From assembly GCA_045133915.1 (NCBI GenBank), contig JBGUUX010000070.1, positions 1 to 53,370 on the forward strand: a DNA stretch of 53,370 nucleotides. The letters are read 5' to 3'. A model generated the notes under the pieces. That model did no database searches and was not told where the DNA came from. It saw nothing but the letters and a program-made list of their open reading frames with translations. Source of the DNA: RGIG7300 sp045133915 (GTDB lineage: Bacteria; Bacillota; Clostridia; Oscillospirales; CAG-272). The translations under genes were made by a program, and so were the position numbers. Shown piece by piece: positions 25,611-33,183 of this stretch; the stretch's first letter is position 1, and every line of letters starts with the position of its first letter.

Positions 25611-25647
25611 AATAAGCACCGCATTTGCGGTGCTTATTGTTTTTTTA
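25611..25647 (+). terminator. Strong terminator after the lipoprotein gene
   Basis: AATAAGCACCGC / GCGGTGCTTATT, 12-bp stem, 4-nt loop, then a long T-run. Its T-run holds the -35 of the next promoter. Confidence 0.93.
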
Positions 25648-25665
25648 GGATATATGTGTTATAAT
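25637..25665 (+). promoter_or_regulatory. Promoter of the SDR gene
   Basis: TTGTTT (25637-25642, inside the upstream terminator), 17-bp spacer, extended -10 TGTTATAAT (-10 at 25660-25665). Confidence 0.65.
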
Positions 25666-25693
25666 GTATTATCAAATTTGTAAAGGTGATACT

Positions 25694-26464
25694 ATGAAAA
25701 TTGCAGTTATAACAGGAGCATCCTCCGGCATAGGTAAGGAATTTGTCAAGCAGATAGACGCCCTTGAAGCCCTTGACGAGATATGGCTTATTGCCAGAAG
25801 AGAAGATAAACTGAAAGCGATAGCTTCCGAGCTTAAGAACAAGAGCAGAATCATCCCTCTTGATCTCTTGAGATCCGAAAGCTTTGACGCTTATAAAAAT
25901 ATGCTTAACGAAGATATAAACGTCAGATATCTAGTCAATGCCTCAGGCTTTGGCAATATGGGAGACTGGTCTGAGATATCAAACGACGCTCAGATGCAGA
26001 TGATAGATCTTAACGTCAAGGCGCTTGTCAGTATGACTAATATAACCATACCACATATGAAGAAGGGAAGTATGATACTGCAGATGGGTTCTGCTTCCGT
26101 GTTCAATCCCTTGCCTTATTTCAACATATATGCATCTACCAAGAGCTTTGTAAGACATTATTCAAGGGCTCTCCACGAGGAGCTTAAGCCTCTTGGTATC
26201 CACGTTACCGTTGTGTGTCCCGGCTGGGTACGTACCGAATTTTTTGATCATACAAATGACAGTAACGTAAGCTACTCGCCTAAGAACTATAAGCCTATGA
26301 CTGAGGCAAAGGACGTAGTACGCCGTGCACTGCGTCATGCAAAGCGAAATAAAGCCTTAAGCATCTACGGCTGGTTTACCAAAACACAGCATATATTAGG
26401 CAAGCTCCTGCCTCATAGCCTTATTATGAAAATGTGGAAGGGTATGCTAAAAGAGAATAAATAA
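25694..26464 (+). CDS. Short-chain dehydrogenase/reductase (SDR)
   Basis: A 256-residue classical SDR with the cofactor motif TGASSGIG (7-14), NASGFG in place of NNAG, a Ser in MGSASV and the catalytic YASTK pair (about 146-150). It resembles the DltE/YqjQ-like SDRs that act on uncharacterised ketones or alcohols with NAD(P)H. Start ATG 25694 follows AAAGGTGA; the frame's earlier ATG at 25664 lies inside the -10. It is a single-gene unit ending in a bidirectional terminator. Confidence 0.88.
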   Translation: MKIAVITGASSGIGKEFVKQIDALEALDEIWLIARREDKLKAIASELKNKSRIIPLDLLRSESFDAYKNMLNEDINVRYLVNASGFGNMGDWSEISNDAQMQMIDLNVKALVSMTNITIPHMKKGSMILQMGSASVFNPLPYFNIYASTKSFVRHYSRALHEELKPLGIHVTVVCPGWVRTEFFDHTNDSNVSYSPKNYKPMTEAKDVVRRALRHAKRNKALSIYGWFTKTQHILGKLLPHSLIMKMWKGMLKENK

Positions 26465-26490
26465 AAAGTCCACCTCGGTGGACTTTTATT
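26464..26490. terminator. Bidirectional terminator between SDR and symporter genes
   Basis: AAAAGTCCAC-CTCG-GTGGACTTTT with A-rich and T-rich flanks. It overlaps the SDR stop codon. Confidence 0.9.
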
Positions 26491-26491
26491 T

Positions 26492-26566
26492 ATGTATAGG
26501 AATTTGTGTTGTTGCGTGTGCTAAGTAAACGTCGTTTACTTAGCCGCAGAGCAGGCAACTTGCCGC
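26492..26566 (-). repeat. Stop-abutting structured repeat, copy 1 (after the symporter gene)
   Basis: On the minus strand it starts right after the symporter TAA: GC-GGCAAGTTGCC hairpin, then a perfect 10-bp hairpin CTAAGTAAAC/GTTTACTTAG (26521-26543), then CACACGC, and ends AAATTCCTATACAT. It shares long blocks with the copy at 31808-31893, including the identical 14-mer ATGTATAGGAATTT at its distal end. Confidence 0.8.
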
Positions 26567-28003
26567 TTATTTCTTTTTCTTTGCATCCTTTGCAGACTTA
26601 GCAACGATAGAGCCAAGTGCAACGAGAGCAAATGCGTTGGGGATTACCATTAAGTAGTTAAAGAAGTCTGTAAGCTCCCATACGAGATCGTTCTTAAGAA
26701 CAGAACCGAGGAATATGAAAGCTACGGATACAACGGAGTATACAACAACCGCTACCTTTGCATTCTTCTTAAAGAGGTACTGAACGTTGATCTTACCAAA
26801 GAAGTTCCAGCTGATGATGGTAGAGAATGCGAAGAAGAGCAGACATACTGCGATAAAGATAGTACCTACGTCTTCCATACCGGAGGGAAGAGCGGAGCTG
26901 AATGCCTTCTGCATAGCATCAGTCTTGGAAACTATTGCTGCATCGCCGGAGGTAGCTGAGATATAATCAGCACCGAACTTACCTGCAAGGATGCCACCCT
27001 TAGCATAAAGGGAAGAGATAACGACGAGGGCTGTCATGGTGAGAACGACAAAGGTATCGATAAACACACCGATCATAGCAACAACACCCTGATCGTGAGG
27101 CTTCTCTACGTTAGCCATTGCATGGGCGTGAGGTGTAGAACCCATACCTGCTTCGTTGGAGAAGAGACCTCTCTTTGCACCCTGGCTTACAGCGGTCTTG
27201 ATTGCTATACCAACAGCACCGCCGACGAGAGCATCAGGCTTAAACGCGTACTTAAAGATCATACCGAAGGTCTCGGGAATCTGCTTGAAGTTACAACCGA
27301 GAACGATGAAACCGCCGATGAGAAAGAGAACTGCCATTACGGGAACAAGCTTCTCTGTAACGGATGCTATTCTCTGGATACCGCCGATGAAGATAAAGGC
27401 TGCAGCAGCGGTTACTATAAGACCGATAACCCACGTAGGAATTACGGGGAATGCGTTGTTAAAGGATTCTGCAATAGAGTTTGACTGAACCATAGAGCCC
27501 ATGAAGCCAAGTGCAAGTGTAATAGCAACGGCAAAGAATACTGCAAGGAATTTACCGAAGTTACCCTTGAAAGCTTCCTTAATATAGTATACGGGACCGC
27601 CGTGTACGGCGCCGTCTTCGTCAACTTCTCTGGTCTTCTGTGCGAGAATTGCCTCTGCATAGATGGTAGACATACCGAGAAATGCGATAACCCACATCCA
27701 GAAGATAGCACCGGGACCACCTACAAGGATAGCGCCGGAAGCACCTACTATATTACCTGTACCAACCTGAGCTGCAACTGCGGTAGCAAGAGCCTGGAAG
27801 GATGAAAGACCGGACTTGTTCTTTTTACCTCTGAGAGAGATGCCTCCAAATACTCGCTTAAGACCTTCGCCGAAGCAACGTACCTGAACAAAGCGTGTTC
27901 TGACGGTGAAGTAAAGACCTACACCGATGAGCAGGATTATAAGGATATAATCCGCCAGATAACTGTTGATAGTCGCAACTATCTTTAAAAGTGTTTCCTG
28001 CAT
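26567..28003 (-). CDS. Sodium:alanine/glycine symporter (AGCS family)
   Basis: A 478-residue integral membrane protein. It shows AGCS signatures: GVGLYFTVRTRFVQVR at the N-terminus, FQALATAVAAQVGTGNIVGASGAI, GGPGAIFWMWVIAFLGMSTIYAEA, and SNEAGMGSTPHAHA. It imports alanine or glycine with Na+. The preferred start is ATG 28003, 4 bp after GGAGGC; an in-frame TTG at 28015 is less likely. A glycine riboswitch and a terminator precede it, so glycine control is well supported. There are about 11 TM segments and the length is normal. Confidence 0.93.
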   Translation of the reverse strand: MQETLLKIVATINSYLADYILIILLIGVGLYFTVRTRFVQVRCFGEGLKRVFGGISLRGKKNKSGLSSFQALATAVAAQVGTGNIVGASGAILVGGPGAIFWMWVIAFLGMSTIYAEAILAQKTREVDEDGAVHGGPVYYIKEAFKGNFGKFLAVFFAVAITLALGFMGSMVQSNSIAESFNNAFPVIPTWVIGLIVTAAAAFIFIGGIQRIASVTEKLVPVMAVLFLIGGFIVLGCNFKQIPETFGMIFKYAFKPDALVGGAVGIAIKTAVSQGAKRGLFSNEAGMGSTPHAHAMANVEKPHDQGVVAMIGVFIDTFVVLTMTALVVISSLYAKGGILAGKFGADYISATSGDAAIVSKTDAMQKAFSSALPSGMEDVGTIFIAVCLLFFAFSTIISWNFFGKINVQYLFKKNAKVAVVVYSVVSVAFIFLGSVLKNDLVWELTDFFNYLMVIPNAFALVALGSIVAKSAKDAKKKK

Positions 28004-28012
28004 AAATGCCTC

Positions 28013-28045
28013 CAAAAAAAATAAAAGTTGCTAATAATAGCAACT
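28013..28045 (-). terminator. Intrinsic terminator in the riboswitch expression platform
   Basis: Minus strand AGTTGCTA-TTAT-TAGCAACT followed by TTTTATTTTTTTT, between the aptamer and the symporter ribosome site. It is the likely genetic decision point of the glycine riboswitch. Confidence 0.82.
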
Positions 28046-28078
28046 CCGGAAAAACAGCATATAATTCTACTATATACT

Positions 28079-28489
28079 AACTCTATCCTTTTGCCTGAGA
28101 GATTCGGATCTGATAATAATTATTACCGTCACCTTGCACCTTCGGCACTCAGTTTAAGTTGAGAAGATTCGAATTATCACGGTTTTATGCGGCTGATAAC
28201 TGCCATCTCATTGTCAGCGATCTAGTCAATATCGCCTATATTGCCGTCAATCGCTTCCGCAATCTGACAGCTATCAGCCCGCCTAAAACTGTATAGCACA
28301 TTCGGACGAGAGATTTTTGAGAAAGTTTAGTCGGCGAAGTCCGCAGGCTTACTTGGATGCAAGTCAAGGACGAGACGGCTGAAATAGCCTAAAATCTCCG
28401 TCCTAATGCGTGACAATTCGATTCTTCTCAACTTACGAGATTCTCCAGAGTTTCCTCCACCTTCAGTCATCCTAAAGGTTTCACAGGAA
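28079..28489 (-). ncRNA. Singlet glycine riboswitch, split by an insertion in P3
   Basis: Minus strand. The conserved aptamer blocks are AACTCTGGAGAATCTC (from 28452), GAGTGCCGAAGGTGCAAGG (28150-28132) and AATCTCTCAGGCAAAAGGA (28104 onwards), closed by P1 AACTCT (28452-28447) with AGAGTT (28084-28079). Just 5' is a small stem-loop typical of the ghost aptamer of singlet riboswitches: TTCC/GGAA outside a CCTTTAG/CTGAAGG hairpin (28489-28453). A 277-bp inverted-repeat element sits between the first and second conserved blocks, in the P3 loop. Removing it restores a compact aptamer of ordinary length. The riboswitch controls the symporter through the terminator at 28045-28013; whether glycine turns expression on or off cannot be decided here. 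Confidence 0.88.
28157..28433. mobile_element. MITE-like inverted-repeat element inside the glycine riboswitch
   Basis: 277 bp with 25-bp terminal inverted repeats. The left end AGTTGAGAAGATTCGAATTA and onward (28157-28181) matches the reverse complement of 28409-28433 with two differences; as RNA (minus strand) one is a G-U pair and one an A-A mismatch. Both ends are flanked by TA (28155-28156 and 28434-28435), the target duplication of IS630/Tc1-mariner-type elements. There is no ORF inside. Two long internal arms are self-complementary (28182-28294 and 28299-28408), giving a three-way-junction fold. Because the element itself forms a closed stem, the aptamer may still fold around it. Confidence 0.75.
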
Positions 28490-28506
28490 TTATTAACTTG
28501 GGCATG

Positions 28507-28535
28507 AGTATATCACAGTAAAACAAAAAAATCAA
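28507..28535 (-). promoter_or_regulatory. Promoter of the riboswitch-symporter unit
   Basis: Minus strand TTGATT (28535-28530), 17-bp spacer, extended -10 TGATATACT (-10 at 28512-28507). The start of transcription would be just 5' of the ghost aptamer. Confidence 0.68.
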
Positions 28536-28554
28536 TACTTTTTGTCAAAAAAGT

Positions 28555-28583
28555 TTGAATTTTTTTAATTTTTATGTTACAAT
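28555..28583 (+). promoter_or_regulatory. Promoter of the mgtC-nadE operon
   Basis: TTGAAT (28555-28560), 17-bp spacer, extended -10 TGTTACAAT (-10 at 28578-28583). Confidence 0.68.
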
Positions 28584-28607
28584 ATAAAAAACTAAAAAGA
28601 GGGCAGT

Positions 28608-29300
28608 ATGGAAATAATAAATTGGTTTCGTGAATTTAATATATATACCGCTTTTATAAGGCTTGCACTTGCCTTTGTGCTTGCGGGTATCGTAGGCTTT
28701 GAGCGAGAAAAAAAGGGACATGCGGCAGGTCTCAGAACGCATATACTTGTGTGTATGGGGGCGGCGTTGACCGTTCTGACCGGTATTTTTTGTGCGGATA
28801 CTCTTGGCTTTGGTTCGGATCCCATGCGTGTAGGAGCGCAGGTGGTATCCGGCATAGGTTTTATCGGTGCGGGCAGTATTATGGTCACCAGGGGTACTCA
28901 CGTTCGCGGATTAACAACTGCAGCAGGTCTTTGGAGTACGGCGGCAATAGGACTGGCGTTAGGCGCCGGATTTTACGAGGGTGCTATAGTATGTACCTTA
29001 TTTATATCGATAGTAATATCCCGTCTCAAGGGGTTGGATCATTTACTTAACAGAAAAAAGAAGTATATCGCAGTATATATTGAGATCCACGGTACACAGA
29101 ACGTAAATTTTGTGTTGGATGAGATCAACCGTCAGGGCCTTGGAATATACGAAGCGGATATTACCGCTCCCAAGAGTTCTAATCTTAACAACGTGGGTGT
29201 TAGCTTTGAACTCTATTCTAAAAATAAGGAAAAATTAACAGATAAGGAAGTAACACAACTTATACTGGGTATCGATAATGTAGAGATCGTACTCATATAA
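28608..29300 (+). CDS. MgtC/SapB family membrane protein
   Basis: A 230-residue protein with the MgtC membrane domain (about 1-150): IRLALAFVLAGIVGFEREKKGHAAGLRTHILVCMGAAL, then GAQVVSGIGFIGAGSIM and GLTTAAGLWSTAAIGLA, with four to five TM helices. A small ACT-like cytosolic domain (about 155-230) follows. MgtC proteins modulate Mg2+ homeostasis and ATP synthase in pathogens; in Clostridia the role is less clear. GAGGG precedes the ATG and nadE follows in 20 bp. Confidence 0.9.
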   Translation: MEIINWFREFNIYTAFIRLALAFVLAGIVGFEREKKGHAAGLRTHILVCMGAALTVLTGIFCADTLGFGSDPMRVGAQVVSGIGFIGAGSIMVTRGTHVRGLTTAAGLWSTAAIGLALGAGFYEGAIVCTLFISIVISRLKGLDHLLNRKKKYIAVYIEIHGTQNVNFVLDEINRQGLGIYEADITAPKSSNLNNVGVSFELYSKNKEKLTDKEVTQLILGIDNVEIVLI

Positions 29301-29320
29301 GGACAAGCAGGAGGTTATTT

Positions 29321-30046
29321 ATGTTTGATGCAATTAATGTTAAAAATCAGTGTGTAGAGTGGATCAGAAATTTCTTTGAGGAAAACGGCAAGGGCTGTAA
29401 CGCAGTTATCGGTATATCCGGCGGCAAGGACTCTTCAGTAGCTGCAGCGCTTTGCGCAGAAGCGTTAGGTACGGACAGAGTTATAGGCGTACTCATGCCC
29501 AAGGGAGAACAGTTTGATATAGATATGGCGTATCTGCTCTGCGATCACCTGGGTATAAAGAGATATGAAGTAAATATAAAAGCGGCTGTAGAAGGATTGC
29601 TTGGCGCTATGCCTGCTGATCTTGAGCTTTCAAATCAGTCTATGGTAAATCTTCCTCCCCGTATACGTATGGCTACCCTTTACGCAGTTTCACAGTCTGT
29701 CAACGGCAGAGTTTGCAATACCTGCAATCTTTCCGAGGACTGGGTAGGCTATTCTACCCGTTACGGCGATGCCGCGGGAGATTTCAGCCCCATGTGCTTT
29801 ATGACGGTGCAGGAGGTCAAGGAGGTAGGACGAGTTCTCGGTCTGCCCGACGTTCTTGTGGACAAGACCCCCATTGACGGTCTTTGCGGTAAGACCGACG
29901 AGGATAACCTTGGCTTTACCTATGCAGAGCTTGACCGATATATCAGAACAGGTCAGATCGAGGATCAGGCAAAGAAGGAGCGTATCGACTATCTCCACCG
30001 TATCAATCAGTTCAAGCTGCAGATGATGCCCATGTTTAAGTTCTGA
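29321..30046 (+). CDS. nadE: NH3-dependent NAD+ synthetase
   Basis: A 241-residue cytosolic enzyme that amidates nicotinic acid adenine dinucleotide with ammonia and ATP. The PP-loop SGGKDSS (about 31-37), the NLPPRIRMATLYAVSQ segment, the NLSEDWVGYSTRYGDAAGDFSP deamido-NAD site and KTPIDGLCGKTDEDNLGF are present. There is no nitrilase (glutaminase) domain, so it uses free ammonia. The length is normal (about 240-275). It has its own AGGAGG and lies behind mgtC. A nadD gene elsewhere in the window (52075-52671) supplies the preceding step. Confidence 0.93.
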   Translation: MFDAINVKNQCVEWIRNFFEENGKGCNAVIGISGGKDSSVAAALCAEALGTDRVIGVLMPKGEQFDIDMAYLLCDHLGIKRYEVNIKAAVEGLLGAMPADLELSNQSMVNLPPRIRMATLYAVSQSVNGRVCNTCNLSEDWVGYSTRYGDAAGDFSPMCFMTVQEVKEVGRVLGLPDVLVDKTPIDGLCGKTDEDNLGFTYAELDRYIRTGQIEDQAKKERIDYLHRINQFKLQMMPMFKF

Positions 30047-30149
30047 GACGAAATTTAACTATATATGCAATTTATGTAGTAATTTGAATCGTTCAACTGT
30101 ACTTAGTTATGAAAACCAACATTAACCACAGCCAATATATGTCATATTA

Positions 30150-30178
30150 TTGATTTATTCATATATTTATGTTATACT
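30150..30178 (+). promoter_or_regulatory. Promoter of the CBM9-SLH gene
   Basis: TTGATT (30150-30155), 17-bp spacer, extended -10 TGTTATACT (-10 at 30173-30178). Confidence 0.72.
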
Positions 30179-30211
30179 ATTGGCAATAAAGCACTAAACG
30201 GAGGTATGAAA

Positions 30212-31693
30212 ATGAAGAAATTAAGTGCAATTTTATTAACAGCGTGCATGCTCGTTACATCACTTGCTATGTTTGTAAACGCGAGCCCCCACGGTATCAT
30301 CGAAAACGATCCCGTTTCTGTTCCTACCGCAACTCCTACTGTTGACGGTGTGATCGATGCAGGTGACGGTTGGTCCGAACCCGCAAAGATGGACTACGAT
30401 ACCTGCGGCTTCTTCTGGCAGCAGAATCCTATGTCTTCTAAGGCTGATCTCTACTTCGCATACGACGAAGAGGGTCTCTACTATGCAGCAGACATTACCG
30501 AAGGTCTTGAGTGTGTACACGAGATCACCGGTGAGGATATGACCGGTAGAAACAAGTTCCTGTACTCCACAGGTGAAGACTGGATCGACGTAAACGCAGA
30601 TGATCCCACCGAGCATTACGGTTATGACGGCGACGTATTCGGTCTCCTCGTTGACCCCGCTGAGGGTATGCTCAACGGCGGTTTCTCCTCTGACTATACT
30701 CCTTGGTATCTCGTTGGTCTCTTTGAAGGCGAAAACGGTGACGTTGCCAAGATGTACAGACAGAAGATCAATCAGGGCGATATTACCGAAGAAGAGGGCG
30801 TTGAGGTTGCAGGTGCTAAGACCGAGAACGGTTGGCGCTTTGAAGCTAAGATTGCTTGGGATATCATCATTGCAGATATCGAAAGCATTACATACGGTGA
30901 TGTAGTTCTTACCGTTGACGATATTATCGCAAACGGCGCTATCTCCAAGGTAGCAGGTATGTATCAGGACAGATTCTATGATGAAGAAGCAGGCGAAGTT
31001 GCAACATGGGGCCGTTACGTAACCGCTCCCGAGTCTCAGGCAGACGGTACACCCGGTCATATGGGTTCCGGTGACCTTGTTTGCTCCTGCGGTATCACTC
31101 TCGTAGCAGGCAGCGGCGTTTATGAAAATCCTTTCACCGACGTTAAGGATAACCACTGGTTTGCAGAGTCTGTTAAGTACTGTGTACAGAAGGGTTATGC
31201 TTCCGGTATGACCGCTACAACATTTGTTCCTAACGGTATACTTACCAGAGCTCAGTTCCTTACTCTCCTTGCTAAGCTTGACGGTGTTGATCTTGAGCAG
31301 TATGCTACAACAGACGCAGGTTTTGAAGACGTTAAGGTTGCTCATTGGTACAACAAGGTTGTATGCTGGGCGGTTGAAAAGGAACTTACTGCAGGTCTTA
31401 CACCTACTACATTTGGTCCTAACAATTCCGTAACCAGAGCGCAGGTTGCAAGATTCCTTTACGTATATTCCGAGAAGAACGGTATTGACGTTTCCGGCAA
31501 GGCTGATATCTCCGTATATCCCGATGCATCTAAGGTTGCTAACTGGGCACAGGATGCTATAGCATGGGCGGTTGACGCAGGCGTTATCGGCGGTGTTAAG
31601 AAGGACGACGTTAACTATCTTGAGCCCAACGGTACAGCAACAAGAGCTCAGGCTACCGTAATGTTCAAGGCTTTTGACGCATTTAGAAAATAA
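30212..31693 (+). CDS. S-layer protein with CBM9/DOMON-like sugar-binding domain and three SLH repeats
   Basis: A 493-residue exported protein. ATG 30212 is preferred because GGAGG is only 1-2 bp from the ATG at 30206. The signal peptide is about 24 residues. Residues about 35-290 form a CBM9/DOMON-like beta domain (TPTVDGVIDAGDGWSEPAKM, DLYFAYDEEGLYYAADITEG, ENGWRFEAKIAWDII), as in cell-surface sugar- or haem-binding proteins. Residues about 305-493 are three SLH repeats (FTDVKDNHWFAESVKYC, FEDVKVAHWYNKVVCWA, YPDASKVANWAQDAIAWA) that tether it to wall polymer. The strongly biased codon use fits high expression. It is probably a surface glycan-binding protein; the ligand is unknown. Confidence 0.85.
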   Translation: MKKLSAILLTACMLVTSLAMFVNASPHGIIENDPVSVPTATPTVDGVIDAGDGWSEPAKMDYDTCGFFWQQNPMSSKADLYFAYDEEGLYYAADITEGLECVHEITGEDMTGRNKFLYSTGEDWIDVNADDPTEHYGYDGDVFGLLVDPAEGMLNGGFSSDYTPWYLVGLFEGENGDVAKMYRQKINQGDITEEEGVEVAGAKTENGWRFEAKIAWDIIIADIESITYGDVVLTVDDIIANGAISKVAGMYQDRFYDEEAGEVATWGRYVTAPESQADGTPGHMGSGDLVCSCGITLVAGSGVYENPFTDVKDNHWFAESVKYCVQKGYASGMTATTFVPNGILTRAQFLTLLAKLDGVDLEQYATTDAGFEDVKVAHWYNKVVCWAVEKELTAGLTPTTFGPNNSVTRAQVARFLYVYSEKNGIDVSGKADISVYPDASKVANWAQDAIAWAVDAGVIGGVKKDDVNYLEPNGTATRAQATVMFKAFDAFRK

Positions 31694-31769
31694 GCAGCGC
31701 GGCGCTGCATCCAAACTGCGCTCCATTGCTTTGTGATTCAATTCACACAGAATATCGAATCCTAAACTA
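31694..31769 (+). repeat. Stop-abutting structured repeat, copy 2 (after the CBM9-SLH gene)
   Basis: Begins directly after TAA with the perfect hairpin GCAGCG-CGG-CGCTGC, then AACTGCGCTC, a GTGA-TTCAAT-TCAC hairpin and CACAGAAT. It has the same layout as the valS-leader copy (AGACTGCGCTC...TTCAATTCACACCGAAT) but a different first hairpin. Confidence 0.72.
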
Positions 31770-31777
31770 TAAAACAC

Positions 31778-31805
31778 AAAAAGGTTCGCTTCGGCGAACC
31801 TTTTT
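31778..31805. terminator. Bidirectional UUCG terminator
   Basis: AAAAAGGTTCGC-TTCG-GCGAACCTTTTT. It is shared by the convergent CBM9-SLH and DUF1015 genes, with a repeat copy on each side. Confidence 0.93.
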
Positions 31806-31807
31806 CA

Positions 31808-31893
31808 ATGTATAGGAATTTGCGATGTGGCGTGTGATAAGTAATCGTTGGTTACTTAGCCTCATAGCGCAGTTCGGGTGGGGCAACTTGCCC
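31808..31893 (-). repeat. Stop-abutting structured repeat, copy 3 (after the DUF1015 gene)
   Basis: Minus strand, following the DUF1015 stop TAG (31896-31894): GGGCAAGTTGCCCC hairpin, CTGCGC, GGCTAAGTAA/TTACTTA hairpin, CACACGC, distal end AAATTCCTATACAT. The closest relative in the window is copy 1. Confidence 0.8.
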
Positions 31894-33069
31894 CTAGTTA
31901 ATTTTACGTGCTTCACAATAGTAACGTTTGCTTTCGGCCTCACCCATAGAGAAGGTCTTACGGGGAAGTGATCCCTTGCTTGAAACAAAGGGGAAGAGCT
32001 CGCCCTTATCCATTCCATCAAAGATAAGACCGATACGGCCGTCTTCTTTACAGAGCGAAAGTGTAGACTCGATGCCGTGGATATAGTCGCATACCACCTC
32101 GGGATTTTCCTTGATATAGTTGTCGATAAAGGGTTGCAGCGAACCTACGGTAAGTCCGCTTGTATAAACCTCACCTTCGTTATTCTTTGTATACCACTTG
32201 ACGGTCTTGGGACCCTCGGTAAACTCGGCGTTCAGTTTTGTTATAAAATCCTCTGTATCAACGTTAAAGAGCACACGGTATATAGGCTCAAACTCAAGAG
32301 CCTCGTCGTGGACATTTACAACCTCTACAAGAGCATATCTGTTAAGCTCGTTGGGGGCGCTCAGATAACAGGTACGGGCAGTAGCAAGAGAGTGATTTCC
32401 GTCGCCAACTGCAAAGAGCAGAGGTTCATCACCTGCTTTTTCCTTAAGAGAGGATATAGCATTAAGTATGTTATCCTGAATTTCCTTTGGAATGAGTGAG
32501 CCTTTAAGATGTCCACCGCCCTGCATGAGCTCAAAATCGTAGAGTACGGTAAGCTCTGCATTTTTCAAAGGTTCGATAACTGTTCTTTCGATATCGTCTA
32601 TAAGGAGCATAATATGCGGCAGCTCCAAGGGGGCATTGCGGCGAACCTCAACACGGGGTGGAATGCGTTCAAGCACGGTACCTTCGGTTGCTCTGATAAG
32701 CGATTTTGACCCGACTGAAAAATCGTATTCCTTAAGGTCAACTGCGCCTATGATACCGTAGCGAACCTTACCCTTGGGCAGAGTTCGTTCCACAAATATC
32801 ATTGCATCTTTATATTCCTTAAAAATACCGTCATTAAGGTAATCGGTCATTGTACGATTGATAGCGTCGGTTTTTTCTGCGTTATCCTTTGATAAAAAGG
32901 CTTCGGGAAGTACCATATTAAAGGCAGAAGGTGCATCGCCGACTATTTCTGCGGTTTTATGCCAGTACTCAGGTTCACTTGTAAACTGATCACAGGCCAC
33001 GACAGACCATTTGTTATATTCACATTTAGGCAGAAGTATATCTGCGGGATAAAAGGCTGTATTATTCAT
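31894..33069 (-). CDS. DUF1015 family protein
   Basis: A 391-residue cytosolic protein of the DUF1015 family, recognised by KWSVVACDQFTSEPEYW near the N-terminus, the EMLERIPPR-like TVLERIPPRVEVR block and the diagnostic LFAVGDGNHSLATA. Homologues often lie near serine or phosphoglycerate metabolism genes, but no such gene is next to it here. The biochemical function is unknown to me. The AAAGGAA ribosome site precedes ATG 33069, and its own promoter lies upstream. It ends in TAG directly followed by the repeat hairpin. Confidence 0.85.
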   Translation of the reverse strand: MNNTAFYPADILLPKCEYNKWSVVACDQFTSEPEYWHKTAEIVGDAPSAFNMVLPEAFLSKDNAEKTDAINRTMTDYLNDGIFKEYKDAMIFVERTLPKGKVRYGIIGAVDLKEYDFSVGSKSLIRATEGTVLERIPPRVEVRRNAPLELPHIMLLIDDIERTVIEPLKNAELTVLYDFELMQGGGHLKGSLIPKEIQDNILNAISSLKEKAGDEPLLFAVGDGNHSLATARTCYLSAPNELNRYALVEVVNVHDEALEFEPIYRVLFNVDTEDFITKLNAEFTEGPKTVKWYTKNNEGEVYTSGLTVGSLQPFIDNYIKENPEVVCDYIHGIESTLSLCKEDGRIGLIFDGMDKGELFPFVSSKGSLPRKTFSMGEAESKRYYCEARKIN

Positions 33070-33096
33070 ATTATTTCCTTTCGGTGTTATACAGTT

Positions 33097-33125
33097 ATTC
33101 TATCATATTGACACCTACTTTTCAA
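33097..33125 (-). promoter_or_regulatory. Promoter of the DUF1015 gene
   Basis: Minus strand TTGAAA (33125-33120), 17-bp spacer, TGATAGAAT extended -10 (-10 at 33102-33097). Confidence 0.7.
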
Positions 33126-33133
33126 GATGTTTA

Positions 33134-33162
33134 TTGACATTGCGATCTTTATATTGTAAAAT
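33134..33162 (+). promoter_or_regulatory. Promoter of the CAP-SLH gene
   Basis: TTGACA (33134-33139), 17-bp spacer, TAAAAT (33157-33162). Confidence 0.75.
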
Positions 33163-33183
33163 GGTATATACGGAGGAATAATG

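Noticed and set aside
28157..28433. Insert as a group II intron, HEARO-like RNA or CRISPR remnant
   Set aside because: No domain V-like hairpin, no ORF, no direct repeats with spacers. Terminal inverted repeats and flanking TA fit a MITE better.
28079..28489. Tandem (two-aptamer) glycine riboswitch
   Set aside because: Only one set of conserved aptamer blocks exists. The 5' stem-loop lacks GCCGAAGG and CAGGCAAAAGGA and fits the ghost aptamer of singlet forms. The extra length is the inverted-repeat insert.
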